From NCBI GenBank assembly GCA_030694975.1, contig JAUYTU010000040.1, forward strand, positions 1 through 64,000: a stretch of DNA of 64,000 nt, in the 5' to 3' direction. Positions 36,419 to 45,444 of this stretch are shown piece by piece. Origin of the DNA: Erysipelotrichaceae bacterium (GTDB taxonomy: Bacteria; Bacillota_I; Bacilli_A; Erysipelotrichales; Erysipelotrichaceae). The position numbers and the translations under genes are program-made. A model generated the notes under the pieces. That model made no database searches and was not told the DNA's origin. It worked only from the letters and a program-made list of their open reading frames with translations. Position 1 is the first letter of the stretch, and the number at the start of each line of letters is the position of its first letter.

Positions 36419-37170
36419 CCAAAAGAATTATACCTTGTCTGGACGTACGCAATGGACGAGTCGTTAAAGGAACAAAATTTACGGATATTAAAGATGTGGA
36501 TGATCCGGTGATTTTAGCGGCGTATTACGCTCAGGCAAGTGCGGATGAACTCGTCTTTTATGATATTACCGCATCGAGTGATGAACGCAATATCTTTTTG
36601 GATATTGTTAGAAAAACAGCGGACACCATCGATATTCCCTTTACCATCGGTGGAGGCATACGCTCTTTGGAAGATTTTGATCGTCTGATGAAAGCCGGAG
36701 CTGACAAAGTATCTATTAACTCCGCGGCCGTCAACAATCCTCAACTAATCAAAGAAGCAGCGCTTCGTTATGGCAGTCAGTGCGTCGTGCTTTCCATGGA
36801 TGTAAAAAGGAATTTAGAAGGTAAATGGGATGTGTATGTCAAGGGAGGCCGAGAGAATACCGGAATGGATGCGCTTGAATGGGCGAAACGCGGGGTAGCG
36901 TTGGGTGCCGGTGAAATCGTACTTAACTGTATTGATACCGACGGTGTTAAAATGGGCTATTCCTTAGACATTACCCGGGAAATAAGCGATTCGGTCCGTG
37001 TTCCGGTCATTGCTTCCGGGGGTGCGGGAACGATGGAACATTTCTATGATGTGTTAACCGAGGGGAAAGCAGATGCGGCTTTATCGGCATCAGTGTTTCA
37101 TTTTAAGGAAATCGACATTAACGAATTGAAGAAGTATTTGAAAAGTAAAGGTGTGGAGGTGCGCATATGA
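36412..37170 (+). CDS. hisF: Imidazole glycerol phosphate synthase, cyclase subunit
   Basis: A 252-aa (beta/alpha)8 barrel cyclase that uses ammonia from HisH to form imidazole glycerol phosphate and [23 protein letters not shown] contains the catalytic Asp11; FTIGGGIRS, the second Asp in VLSMDVKRN (about 130) and IASGGAGT are all present. ATG follows GATGGAGG. It overlaps hisA by seven and hisIE by four bases. Confidence 0.96.
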   Translation: MLAKRIIPCLDVRNGRVVKGTKFTDIKDVDDPVILAAYYAQASADELVFYDITASSDERNIFLDIVRKTADTIDIPFTIGGGIRSLEDFDRLMKAGADKVSINSAAVNNPQLIKEAALRYGSQCVVLSMDVKRNLEGKWDVYVKGGRENTGMDALEWAKRGVALGAGEIVLNCIDTDGVKMGYSLDITREISDSVRVPVIASGGAGTMEHFYDVLTEGKADAALSASVFHFKEIDINELKKYLKSKGVEVRI

Positions 37171-37775
37171 GCCTAATAGATCTAAATTTCGACTCAAACG
37201 GATTAATTACGACGGTGATTCAAGATGTTTCTACCAAAGAAGTTTTAATGGTGGCCTACATGAATGAAGAATCACTAAACAAAACCATTGAGACAGGGCA
37301 AACCTGGTTTTTCAGTCGAAGCCGAAATGAGTTGTGGCACAAAGGAGAAACCTCCGGAAACTTCCAACATGTCAAAGGCATTCGCTATGACTGTGATGGA
37401 GATGCGCTGTTGATTGAAGTTGAACCGCAAGGTCCCAGTTGTCATACGGGAGAAGGATCCTGTTTCTATCGAAGTATCGTTGAGAGTGATCCGATTGTTT
37501 CGGTGATTTCCCAACTTTTCGATACCGTTAAAGAAAGAAAAGCCAATCCGAAGGAAGGCTCATATACAAATTACCTATTTGATAAAGGAATTGATAAAAT
37601 CTTAAAGAAAGTCGGAGAAGAGACCAGCGAAGTAATTATCGCAGCGAAGAACAACTCAAAAGATGAATTGATTTATGAGACAGCGGACTTGGCCTATCAT
37701 ATGACTGTATTACTAGTAAATCAAGGCATCGATCCGAAGGAAATTTCAAACGAACTGAAGAAAAGAGTTAAGTAA
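37167..37775 (+). CDS. hisIE: Bifunctional phosphoribosyl-AMP cyclohydrolase / phosphoribosyl-ATP pyrophosphatase
   Basis: A 202-aa fusion. The HisI domain (about residues 1-105) carries the zinc/magnesium residues in [20 protein letters not shown] and GEGSCFY. The HisE domain (about 110-200) shows the helical [15 protein letters not shown] and ETADLAYH motifs. It performs steps two and three of the pathway. Last gene of the operon. A histidinol-phosphatase gene is absent from the operon and must lie elsewhere. Confidence 0.95.
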   Translation: MSLIDLNFDSNGLITTVIQDVSTKEVLMVAYMNEESLNKTIETGQTWFFSRSRNELWHKGETSGNFQHVKGIRYDCDGDALLIEVEPQGPSCHTGEGSCFYRSIVESDPIVSVISQLFDTVKERKANPKEGSYTNYLFDKGIDKILKKVGEETSEVIIAAKNNSKDELIYETADLAYHMTVLLVNQGIDPKEISNELKKRVK

Positions 37776-37798
37776 GCAAGACCTAGGTTTTGCTTTTT
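37774..37798 (+). terminator. Terminator of the his operon
   Basis: AAGCAA (37774-37779) and TTGCTT (37790-37795) flank a partly self-complementary ACCTAGGT loop, followed by TTTTT. It overlaps the hisIE stop codon and the end of the convergent DegV gene. Confidence 0.75.
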
Positions 37799-38627
37799 AT
37801 TGGCCGTTATCCTTAAGAATGTATTGAACCGCCAAGCATCCCGGACCGCCTTGAGTAATCATGACCGGGGAGAGTTCTAAAACGTCAATCTCAATGTTTT
37901 GGATTTTTTCTTTGATTTTATCAAAAGCCATTTGTGCCGCTTCCATGTTGAATGCATGGGAAATATAGACTTTGTGTCGGAAATCAACGCCGTTTTGAAT
38001 CATTTTTTCAACGATCTGATCGAGTGCTTTTGACATCGTCCGTGCCACTGCGAATTTTTCGAGTTTCAGACTTCCCTCCGTTTGAATGACGATGGGCTTA
38101 ATCCTCATTAAACCGCTAAGAGTAGCAGCAATTGGAGTCAATCTTCCACCACGACGCAAGAAGTCAAAATCACTTGGAATTAAATAGGACTGACACTGTG
38201 TCAGGCAGCCTTCCATTCGTTCAATGATTTGTTCGACGGGCGTACCGTCAATGAGTTTTGCCGCAAGCTCTACCAGATATTTCTGTGTGCCGGCCAATGT
38301 TTTCGAATTGAATAGCGTAATGTGTTTGAATCCGCCAGATTCAAGGATTCCTAAGGCGGAATCATAAGTAGCACTTAAGCCTTTGGTCATGGTGATGTGC
38401 AAGGCTTCTTTGACATTCTCATATGCTTCAATGACTTCGCCAATAGCCGGTTGAGAAGATGTCGGAACCGCATGTTTTATCATTTCAACGAACGTATCGG
38501 AAGCCAATTCAAAGTAGTCACGGTAGTTTTTACCAGCGACCGCTACTTGTAAGGGCAATAGTGTAATGTTCAAATCAAGGGCTTGTTGTTGGCTCATTAA
38601 AGTGCCGGAATCGGTGATAAGTTTCAT
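37797..38627 (-). CDS. DegV family fatty-acid-binding protein
   Basis: A 276-aa DegV-fold protein. The family opens with KLITDSGTLMSQQQAL and has TSSQPAIGEV, the conserved TKGLSATYDSA, RRGGRLT and a C-terminal GGPGCLAVQYI. DegV proteins bind fatty acids and, as FakB, can present them to a fatty acid kinase. No FakA gene is in view, so that role is only possible. The ATG follows TTGAGGT. It is monocistronic and convergent with hisIE. Confidence 0.88.
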   Translation of the reverse strand: MKLITDSGTLMSQQQALDLNITLLPLQVAVAGKNYRDYFELASDTFVEMIKHAVPTSSQPAIGEVIEAYENVKEALHITMTKGLSATYDSALGILESGGFKHITLFNSKTLAGTQKYLVELAAKLIDGTPVEQIIERMEGCLTQCQSYLIPSDFDFLRRGGRLTPIAATLSGLMRIKPIVIQTEGSLKLEKFAVARTMSKALDQIVEKMIQNGVDFRHKVYISHAFNMEAAQMAFDKIKEKIQNIEIDVLELSPVMITQGGPGCLAVQYILKDNGQ

Positions 38628-38791
38628 TGTTTTTACCTCAACACCATACTAACATAAAATAACAATTAAAGTGTATGTCGAATTGAAAATAGTTCTTTTT
38701 GTAATACAAATGCGATGATTTTTGGTGAATGTAGAAATGTAGAAAATCTTGAGCAATAATGTTATTGTATAAGAAATATCGGGAGGTTACT

Positions 38792-39163
38792 ATGGAAACA
38801 TTTGCAGAGTTTCTTGAAACGATTGAGAATCCGCAACACCAATCAAGGACAAAGGAAGTTTTAGATTGGGTAAGCAATCAATATTCGCACCTAGTTCAAC
38901 GAGTTGCATGGCATCAGCCGATGTTTACAGATCACGGAACATTTATCATTGGATTTAGTGTTGCTAAACACCATCTGGCAGTAACACCTGAAAAAGCGGG
39001 TATCGATCATTTTAAAAACGAAATCGAAAATACCGGGCTTTCTTATTCAAGTATGATTGTGCGATTGCCGTGGGATCATCCGATAGATTTCAAATTACTT
39101 AGCAAAATGATCGAGTTTAATATCGAAGATAAAAAAGATTGTGATACTTTTTGGCGAAAGTGA
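38792..39163 (+). CDS. DUF1801/YdhG-like (iron chaperone family) protein
   Basis: A 123-aa cytoplasmic protein of the YdhG/YobT fold. The conserved core VQRVAWHQPMFTDHGTFIIGFSVAKHHLAVTPEK is present, followed by PWDHPIDFKLLSKMIEFNIEDK. Some relatives are described as iron chaperones (frataxin-like Fra), but this is uncertain for most members. The ATG chosen follows GGGAGG; an upstream Met at 38759 lacks one. It stands alone with its own terminator. Confidence 0.75.
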   Translation: METFAEFLETIENPQHQSRTKEVLDWVSNQYSHLVQRVAWHQPMFTDHGTFIIGFSVAKHHLAVTPEKAGIDHFKNEIENTGLSYSSMIVRLPWDHPIDFKLLSKMIEFNIEDKKDCDTFWRK

Positions 39164-39196
39164 TCTAAATTCCAGATTACATTCCTTCGTTTAAAT

Positions 39197-39222
39197 AAAA
39201 TACCCCCTGTGGGTATTTTGCT
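39197..39222 (+). terminator. Terminator of the DUF1801-like gene
   Basis: Nine-base arms AAAATACCC and GGGTATTTT enclose CCTGT. The right arm itself supplies the T run. Confidence 0.75.
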
Positions 39223-39273
39223 TTATTCGAAATGGTTCATTCGCTATAATCAAGTTAAAATAAGGAGTGCACC

Positions 39274-40635
39274 GTGAAAAAATATGATCTGACCGAAGGA
39301 AGTATTCTGTCGCATGTACAAGCAATAGCGATTCCGGCTTCCGTGGGGTTTTTCTTTAATACGATGTTTAATGTTGTGGATAGTATATATGCCGGTCAGT
39401 TAAGCACGGATGCGCTGGCAGGACTATCCCTGTCTTTCCCGATTTTCTTTTTGATTATTGCCATCGGCTCTGGAATTGGAAATGGTACTTCCACATTGTC
39501 TGCAATTGCTATCGGTAAAAAGGATATCCAAGAATATCATCAGTTAGCTCGAAATTCCTTGATTATGGCTTTGATTGTTGGTGTTGCGCTGATTTTTTTA
39601 GCCCCATTTATTATAGAACCACTATTTAGATTGACGGGAGCTGAAGGCGCCAGTCTCGCGTTGGGTGTCGCCTATACGCAGACCATCTTCTATGGGTCAC
39701 TATTCTTTCTTCTTAACTTTGCGCTCAATGGTTTGTTAGCATCCCAAGGCAACACGAAGCCCTATCGGAATTATCTGATTATCGGCTTTTTTATGAATTT
39801 GATTTTGGATCCATTGCTTATCTTCGGATGGTTTGGATTACCGGCATTGGGCACTGTGGGTGTTGCTCTGGCAACGGTCATTGTTCAATTCTTTGGCACG
39901 ATTTATCTGGCCTATCGCTGGACGAAATCAGAATTATTTGATTTGAATATGTTAAAAACGGCTTTCGCATCACTTTCGACCATAAAAGAACTGATGAAAC
40001 AGGTCATACCGTCATCGCTTAACTCCGCAACGATAGCCTTGGGCATTTTCATTATTAATTATTATGTGCTTTTCTATGGCGGATCTCAAACAATTGCCGC
40101 TTACGGTGCGGCTGTTCGTATCGAACAACTTGTCCTACTACCGACACTTGGATTGAATGTTGCGGTTTTAAGCATCGTCGGACAGAATTTCGGAGCCGGC
40201 AACTTTGAGAGGATCATGCAAGCCCGTGCGTTAGTAACCAAAGTAGGCGTCATGATTATGCTGTTTGGTGTGGTCGTGATTTATCCGGCATCTCCATATC
40301 TGATACAAATATTTAACGGCGATTCCGTGGTCATATCCGCCGGAACGACTTATTTACGCATTGAGGTATTCGCATTTTTAACGTATGTGTTTCTGAATAT
40401 GAACATTTCCGTTTTACAAGGTATTAAAAAACCAAACTTTGCTCTGTGGATTGGGATGTTTCGACAGTTTCTGCCCTTTGTATTGTTCTATTTTCTTGGC
40501 ACAACCTTGAATATGGGTATCTTGGGCGTATGGTGGGGAATTGTGATCATCAACTGGACGGCCGTCGGTATTACGATGTTGTATACAAAATCGCAACTTA
40601 AAAAACTTGAGTTGCGGATGTCAACCACCCCGTAA
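39274..40635 (+). CDS. MATE family efflux transporter
   Basis: A 453-aa multidrug/toxin extrusion protein with about twelve helices in two homologous halves. NTMFNVVDSIYAGQLSTDALAGLSLSFPI in the first half and GAAVRIEQLVLLPTLGLNVAVLSIVGQNFGAGN in the second are signature stretches. It likely exports cationic compounds using a sodium or proton gradient. The start is GTG, with AAGGAG seven bases upstream. Monocistronic, with a good terminator. Confidence 0.9.
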   Translation: MKKYDLTEGSILSHVQAIAIPASVGFFFNTMFNVVDSIYAGQLSTDALAGLSLSFPIFFLIIAIGSGIGNGTSTLSAIAIGKKDIQEYHQLARNSLIMALIVGVALIFLAPFIIEPLFRLTGAEGASLALGVAYTQTIFYGSLFFLLNFALNGLLASQGNTKPYRNYLIIGFFMNLILDPLLIFGWFGLPALGTVGVALATVIVQFFGTIYLAYRWTKSELFDLNMLKTAFASLSTIKELMKQVIPSSLNSATIALGIFIINYYVLFYGGSQTIAAYGAAVRIEQLVLLPTLGLNVAVLSIVGQNFGAGNFERIMQARALVTKVGVMIMLFGVVVIYPASPYLIQIFNGDSVVISAGTTYLRIEVFAFLTYVFLNMNISVLQGIKKPNFALWIGMFRQFLPFVLFYFLGTTLNMGILGVWWGIVIINWTAVGITMLYTKSQLKKLELRMSTTP

Positions 40636-40645
40636 TCGCAAAAGT

Positions 40646-40667
40646 AAGCACTTCATGTGCTTTTTTT
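40646..40667 (+). terminator. Terminator of the MATE gene
   Basis: AAGCAC and GTGCTT enclose TTCAT and are followed by TTTTT. Confidence 0.8.
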
Positions 40668-40725
40668 ATGGATTCATTGAGCCTGACAGAGGCAAATGTT
40701 ATACTTAACAAGAGCGGAGGTAACC

Positions 40726-41583
40726 ATGAAAAAGATTGACTTGACGAAATTTCAAATGTTTGACGGAGCGATGGGAACACGTTTGTTTGAACTTGGTTTT
40801 TCCTTTCGTCCTCAAATGGAAGAACTTAACATAACGCATCCCGATGTTATCGAGCGTATCCATCGAGAATACGTGGAAGCCAATGCAGATTTCATTACTA
40901 CTGCGACGTTTGGGGTCAATGGATACAATTATCAAAACAGTACGTATTCGGTTGGTGAAGTCGTACAGGCAGCGATTGCCAATGCGAAGAAGTATGCGAA
41001 AGAGGCATATATCGTTCTGGATATCGGACCTATCGGGAAACTGTTGGCACCTTATGGTGATATGAGTGAAGAGGAGTGTTATGCCTACTTCAAAGAGATT
41101 ATCGACTCTGGGAAAAACAGTGTCGATGCCATCCTTTTTGAAACATTTATGGATATTGAGGAAGTCAAAATCGGAATTCAAGCAGCAAAAGAGAATAGCA
41201 ATCTGCCTGTATTTGCGACCATGACTTTTAATCAGAATGAGAAAACCATGATGGGAGTTTCGATCGAAGACATGGTTGAGCAATTTGAGAGGTTAAACGT
41301 CGATGCTTTAGGAGTTAATTGTTCTTGGGGACCTAAAGAGTTAATACCGCTGGTTGAGAAACTTTGTAAAATCAGTAAAACGCCTGTAATCGTGCAGCCG
41401 AATGCCGGAATGCCATGTACACATGATAACGGAAGTGTCCATTATCTGATTGATGCGAAGGAGTTTACCGATGTTGCGCAACACTATCTAGAATTGGGTG
41501 TTTTGATCATTGGCGGATGTTGTGGGACGGATGCGAATACGATTCGACATTGTTCGATGTTAAAGAAACAGAAAGAGGAATAA
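40726..41583 (+). CDS. Homocysteine S-methyltransferase domain protein
   Basis: A 286-aa zinc methyltransferase matching the homocysteine-binding domain of MetH. The zinc ligands are the Cys in GVNCSWGP and the pair in GGCCGT near the C-terminus; FDGAMGTRL marks the N-terminus. It has no folate, cobalamin or activation domain, so it either uses another methyl donor (such as S-methylmethionine) or works with separate cobalamin modules. ATG follows GCGGAGG. It is cotranscribed with luxS (two-base gap), which produces its likely substrate homocysteine. Confidence 0.87.
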   Translation: MKKIDLTKFQMFDGAMGTRLFELGFSFRPQMEELNITHPDVIERIHREYVEANADFITTATFGVNGYNYQNSTYSVGEVVQAAIANAKKYAKEAYIVLDIGPIGKLLAPYGDMSEEECYAYFKEIIDSGKNSVDAILFETFMDIEEVKIGIQAAKENSNLPVFATMTFNQNEKTMMGVSIEDMVEQFERLNVDALGVNCSWGPKELIPLVEKLCKISKTPVIVQPNAGMPCTHDNGSVHYLIDAKEFTDVAQHYLELGVLIIGGCCGTDANTIRHCSMLKKQKEE

Positions 41584-41584
41584 T

Positions 41585-42061
41585 ATGGAGAAAATCAAGA
41601 GCTTCACGGTCAATCATCTTACATTGATCCCTGGAATATACGAATCACGTCGTGACCCTGTGGGGAATTCCGTCGTTGTTACGTATGATATCCGAATGAT
41701 CAAACCGAATGTACTACCTGTTATGGAGAATGCGCAGTTGCACACGATTGAACATCTTGGAGCTACTTTTTTGCGAAATCATTCGATGTATAAAGATAAG
41801 ATCATTTACTTCGGTCCGATGGGCTGTCGTACGGGTTTTTATCTTTTGGTCGGTGGTGATATTGCCAATGAACAATTGTTTGTGTTGATTAAAGATATGT
41901 TTAAATTCATCCGTACTTATGACCAAGAGATTCCTGGGACCAAGGAAATCGAATGTGGTAATTACTTGGATCATGATTTAAAAAAGGCGAATGAAATCGC
42001 CGAGAATTTCTTGAATGATTTGTATATGATCGATGATACATCGTTGGTATATCCGGAATAA
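41585..42061 (+). CDS. luxS: S-ribosylhomocysteine lyase LuxS
   Basis: A 158-aa metalloenzyme cleaving S-ribosylhomocysteine to homocysteine and DPD, the precursor of autoinducer 2. The metal site is seen as His53 and His57 in HTIEH plus the Cys in IECGNY; the catalytic Cys81 is in MGCRTGFY. Length is normal. It directly follows the homocysteine methyltransferase gene, closing the activated methyl cycle. Confidence 0.96.
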   Translation: MEKIKSFTVNHLTLIPGIYESRRDPVGNSVVVTYDIRMIKPNVLPVMENAQLHTIEHLGATFLRNHSMYKDKIIYFGPMGCRTGFYLLVGGDIANEQLFVLIKDMFKFIRTYDQEIPGTKEIECGNYLDHDLKKANEIAENFLNDLYMIDDTSLVYPE

Positions 42062-42080
42062 AGAAAGCGAATAAAGATAA

Positions 42081-42110
42081 GGCGCATGAGTAATCATGCG
42101 CCATTTATAT
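42081..42110. terminator. Bidirectional hairpin between luxS and the GNAT gene
   Basis: Nine-base arms GGCGCATGA and TCATGCGCC enclose GTAA. Rightwards it is followed by ATTTATATT; leftwards the T run is weak. Confidence 0.7.
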
Positions 42111-43000
42111 TATCGACACTTCCACTGTGTGGATGTTAAATAAGGTCTGAATCCAATATTGTAATAAAATTGTTGCGATGAACCGACAAATACAACTTTA
42201 GCTCCTAATTCTTTGCATCGACGGATTCCTTCCAACACAGCAGCCTTACCTAATCTCAATTTCCGATATTCAGGATCGGTTGCTACCGGCTCTACTACCG
42301 CAAACCCTGCATCGCGATCGTACCACATTCCGCAATATGAAACAAAATTTCCTTCAGGATTGACAATGGCGATTTTCAAGTCAAGATCAACATTGGGCCG
42401 TACCATTTCATCTTCGTAAGCCTTGCGTTTTTCTTCCGTGTAAACAAACTCTCCCTCACCATCCAACTCATGATTGAACCCTTTCCACAAGACCCGTCCA
42501 TACTGATATAAATCAAGGTTATCTTTGATTGAGATGACCTTAAATCCTTCAGGTAAAGTATAATCGGTGGATGTCTTCTCAATATCAAATCTGGCATCAA
42601 ATTCTTTCTTTGGAGTTGCCACAAAGCCGAGTTGCACGGCTATTTCTTGAAAATGAAAATCCTTATCTTCAATGGTGATTTCAAGCGCACCGTCCTTTGC
42701 CATATTTTCTTTGGCAAACATCAACATTTCTTTTTTGAGATACTCATACGTCGGTAAGGTCATACAAAAAGCCTGACCAAGACAACCATCGATTGTCGCA
42801 ACCGCGACTACCTCATCGTTATCTTCCCACAATCCCATATGTCCGATGGCTTCTTTTTCAAGATACGTGTGCGTAGTCATCCAGTCCCAACGTGCATACG
42901 TGTATTCTTTATAACCCAATTTAACAAAAAAAGCTCTGACTTTGAAATAGTCCTCACTGATTCCAGCCTGATTCGTATATTTTCTGAATTGAACGGTCAT
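42110..43000 (-). CDS. GNAT family N-acetyltransferase
   Basis: A 296-aa protein with a C-terminal acetyltransferase domain (about residues 155-290). It shows the acetyl-CoA loop DPEYRKLRLGKAAVLEGIRRCKELG and the closing FYYNIGFRPY. The N-terminal half (about 1-140) looks like a degenerate second GNAT fold. The substrate is unknown. The start Met follows AAGGAGCACACC on its strand. It stands alone, convergent with luxS. Confidence 0.82.
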   Translation of the reverse strand: MTVQFRKYTNQAGISEDYFKVRAFFVKLGYKEYTYARWDWMTTHTYLEKEAIGHMGLWEDNDEVVAVATIDGCLGQAFCMTLPTYEYLKKEMLMFAKENMAKDGALEITIEDKDFHFQEIAVQLGFVATPKKEFDARFDIEKTSTDYTLPEGFKVISIKDNLDLYQYGRVLWKGFNHELDGEGEFVYTEEKRKAYEDEMVRPNVDLDLKIAIVNPEGNFVSYCGMWYDRDAGFAVVEPVATDPEYRKLRLGKAAVLEGIRRCKELGAKVVFVGSSQQFYYNIGFRPYLTSTQWKCR

Positions 43001-43100
43001 AGGTGTGCTCCTTGATGTAAATATCGATTCAATCGTATCATCGATAAAACAATATTTAAAGATACTTTTTACAAGATTTGAAGATTTCTTTTCGCATGAT

Positions 43101-43129
43101 TTGTAGTTATGCTTTAAAAACTATATAAT
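43101..43129 (+). promoter_or_regulatory. Promoter of the DUF5131-HD-macro gene group
   Basis: -35 TTGTAG (43101-43106) and a perfect -10 TATAAT (43124-43129) are 17 bp apart, 50 bases before the DUF5131 start. Confidence 0.7.
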
Positions 43130-43178
43130 GAGATTAGCAATGTAGAACAGATCAGATGAAGGACACTGAGGAAATTCT

Positions 43179-43913
43179 ATGCCCAATTGGAATCCCTGGC
43201 AAGGTTGCCAAAAAGTAAGTGAAGGATGTAAAAATTGTTACATTTATACACATGATGGTGAAAATGGCAAGAATGTCAGCCAAGTTTTTAAGACCAAGTA
43301 TTTTGATTTGCCGACTCAACGTAAAAAAAACGGGGATTATAAGCTGACGTCTGACGATGTTGTATATACCTGCTTTTATTCAGATTTCTTCATTGAATCT
43401 GCCGATCCATGGCGGATGGATGCTTGGGCATATATCAAAGAGCGAAGCGACTTAAACTTTCTGTTTCTGACCAAACGTATTCATCGGTTGCTCGAATGCA
43501 TTCCATTGGACTGGAAGGATGGATATGATAATGTTATCATCGGAGTATCCGTTGAGAATCAGAGAATGGCCGATGAAAGATTGTCATTATTAAAGCAATA
43601 TCCGATGAAACATAAAGGTATCATCTGTCAACCGCTGATCGGTCCCATAAAGTTAGAAAACTATTTGGAAAAGATAGAGTTTGTGACTGTGGGTGGTGAG
43701 CAGGGAACCTATGGCCGCTCATGTGATTATGACTGGGTATTGAGTTTAAAAGAACAGTGCATTCAACATCATGTGCCCTTTACCTTCCGGCAAACCGGAA
43801 CTTATTTTGTGAAGGATAATGTTCACTATAAGATTGCAAGAAAAGATCAAGTAAAACAAGCGAGATTAGCACATATTGACTATAACCCGAAAGGGCCATT
43901 GGAGAAAATATGA
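43179..43913 (+). CDS. DUF5131 (phage Gp37/Gp68-like) three-cysteine protein
   Basis: A 244-aa protein with an N-terminal cysteine cluster C10-X6-C17-X2-C20 in WNPWQGCQKVSEGCKNCY, the hallmark of the phage Gp37/Gp68 (DUF5131) family. The spacing is reminiscent of radical-SAM iron-sulfur sites. Later conserved parts are FLFLTKRIHRL, GVSVENQ, QPLIGPI and GGEQG. The reaction is unknown; a radical-SAM-like modification of a nucleotide or nucleic acid is an inference. First gene of a group with HD, macro and vWA genes; overlaps the HD gene by four bases. Confidence 0.8.
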   Translation: MPNWNPWQGCQKVSEGCKNCYIYTHDGENGKNVSQVFKTKYFDLPTQRKKNGDYKLTSDDVVYTCFYSDFFIESADPWRMDAWAYIKERSDLNFLFLTKRIHRLLECIPLDWKDGYDNVIIGVSVENQRMADERLSLLKQYPMKHKGIICQPLIGPIKLENYLEKIEFVTVGGEQGTYGRSCDYDWVLSLKEQCIQHHVPFTFRQTGTYFVKDNVHYKIARKDQVKQARLAHIDYNPKGPLEKI

Positions 43914-44353
43914 AAGAAATACGATTCGATCTCAGTGATCCATGGATTCAAAAAGCCTATGAGTTAGCGAATAATCTTCATCGTGGTCAGGTAGACAAAT
44001 CAGGACAACCTTATATCGATCATCTCATTGAAGTGGCGAATCAAATGGAAGGAAAAGAAGCCGTTATGGTTGCTTTGCTTCATGATGCCATGGAGGATCA
44101 GGGAGTTACGGAGTGCTTTTTGAAAAACCAGAAGTTTCCGGATGAAGTCATCGAAGCGATCACGGTACTTACAAAAACCGAGGATGATTATATGACGTTT
44201 ATAGATCGCATAAAACGGAATCCGCTGGCTCGGGTTGTAAAGATTGCGGATATGCGACATAACGCCGATTTATCCCGACTCAAGTTTGTAAGTGAGAAAG
44301 ATATTGCCAGAAAAGAGAAATATTTGAAGTCAATACAGCTATTGCAAGATTGA
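43910..44353 (+). CDS. Small HD-domain phosphohydrolase (SpoT/Mesh1-like)
   Basis: A 147-aa single-domain protein. HRGQVDKSGQPYIDH (His24, His38), LLHDAMED (His58-Asp59) and VVKIADMRHNADLS follow the hydrolase domain of SpoT/RelA enzymes and small alarmone hydrolases. A metal-dependent nucleotide pyrophosphohydrolase is expected; (p)ppGpp or NADPH-type substrates are possible. No synthetase domain is present. The gene overlaps DUF5131 by four bases and is followed 14 bases later by the macro gene. Confidence 0.82.
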   Translation: MKEIRFDLSDPWIQKAYELANNLHRGQVDKSGQPYIDHLIEVANQMEGKEAVMVALLHDAMEDQGVTECFLKNQKFPDEVIEAITVLTKTEDDYMTFIDRIKRNPLARVVKIADMRHNADLSRLKFVSEKDIARKEKYLKSIQLLQD

Positions 44354-44367
44354 CTTGAGGAGGGTTT

Positions 44368-45372
44368 ATGCCATTACTTATTGTCAGAAATGACATTACC
44401 AAAATGAAAGTTGATGCAATCGTCAACGCGACCAATCCCATGTTAAAAATGGGCGGAGGTGTCAGCGGTGCCATTTTTACAATCGCCGGACGACGTCAGT
44501 TACAAGATGCATGTGATCAGATTGGCCATTGCGCACAAGGTGAAGCCGTCATTACACCGGGATTTGACTTACCCGCGAAATATGTCATCCACACTGTAGG
44601 TCCGGTTTGGCATGGTGGTGTTGCCGGAGAAAGTGAACAACTGGCAGATTGTTATACACATTCATTGGAATTAGCAAAAAAGCATGGCTGTGAGTCCATT
44701 GCTTTTCCGTTGGTATCATCAGGAACGTATCGCTATCCGAAACAAGAAGCAATGAATATCGCAATTTCTGCGATCAGTCAGTTTCTATTCGAAAACGATA
44801 TGACGGTCTATCTGGTAGTTTATGATGCGAAAGCCTTTATGTTAAGCAAACAGCTATTTACTTCGATTGAAAAATTCATCGATGACAACTATGTGGAAGA
44901 GCAGGCGTTGTTATATCGACGCACCAGCGCCCGTTATCAACGCAAAGAAGATAGCGAGCGGAATAGTTTCGAGAACCTATCAAGTATGAACGTTGACGCA
45001 TCGGTGCGCAGTTTGGATGATATCGTCAATCAACAAGATGAATCTTTTTCTGAGTCTTTGTTTCGATTAATTGATCAGCGCAAACTTAAAGATAGTGAAG
45101 TATATAAAAAAGCCAACATTGATCGCCGACTATTCTCAAAAATACGCAATTCAGATTACCATCCAAGTAAAAATACGTGTATAGCATTGTCCATTGCTCT
45201 AAAACTGAACATGGATCAAATGAAGGATTTGTTAGCCAAAGCCGGCTATACGCTCTCAAAGAGTCAGAAATCGGATTTGATCATCGAGTATCATATTCTT
45301 AATAATCAATTCGATATACTACAGATCAATGAAGCATTGTTTACATTCAAACAACCGATCTTAGGAGCCTAA
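44368..45372 (+). CDS. Macro domain protein with C-terminal HTH-like domain
   Basis: A 334-aa two-part protein. Residues 1 to about 165 are a macro domain (ADP-ribose binding or deacylation), with VDAIVNATNPMLKMGGGVSGA and the loop PLVSSGTYRYP. After a charged linker (about 175-225), residues about 228-310 resemble an XRE-type helix-turn-helix: LIDQRKLKDSEVYKKANIDR and the SKIRN/SKNT helices. It may process ADP-ribose derivatives and bind nucleic acid. ATG follows TTGAGGAGGG. A short hairpin (45375-45391) separates it from the vWA gene. Confidence 0.82.
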   Translation: MPLLIVRNDITKMKVDAIVNATNPMLKMGGGVSGAIFTIAGRRQLQDACDQIGHCAQGEAVITPGFDLPAKYVIHTVGPVWHGGVAGESEQLADCYTHSLELAKKHGCESIAFPLVSSGTYRYPKQEAMNIAISAISQFLFENDMTVYLVVYDAKAFMLSKQLFTSIEKFIDDNYVEEQALLYRRTSARYQRKEDSERNSFENLSSMNVDASVRSLDDIVNQQDESFSESLFRLIDQRKLKDSEVYKKANIDRRLFSKIRNSDYHPSKNTCIALSIALKLNMDQMKDLLAKAGYTLSKSQKSDLIIEYHILNNQFDILQINEALFTFKQPILGA

Positions 45373-45374
45373 AT

Positions 45375-45400
45375 GTCGCCTTACAAGCGACCTTTTATTT
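45375..45400 (+). terminator. Weak hairpin between macro and vWA genes
   Basis: GTCGC (45375-45379) and GCGAC (45387-45391) enclose CTTACAA and are followed by a T-rich stretch. It may attenuate read-through from the macro gene into the vWA gene. Confidence 0.45.
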
Positions 45401-45444
45401 TGTCTTCTATTGTATTCTTAAGTCAGAAAGAAGGAGAATATCAA

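Noticed and set aside
45373-45444. Longer start for the vWA protein
   Set aside because: The extra 24 residues fall in a hairpin, have no ribosome binding site, and the vWA domain starts naturally at 45445.
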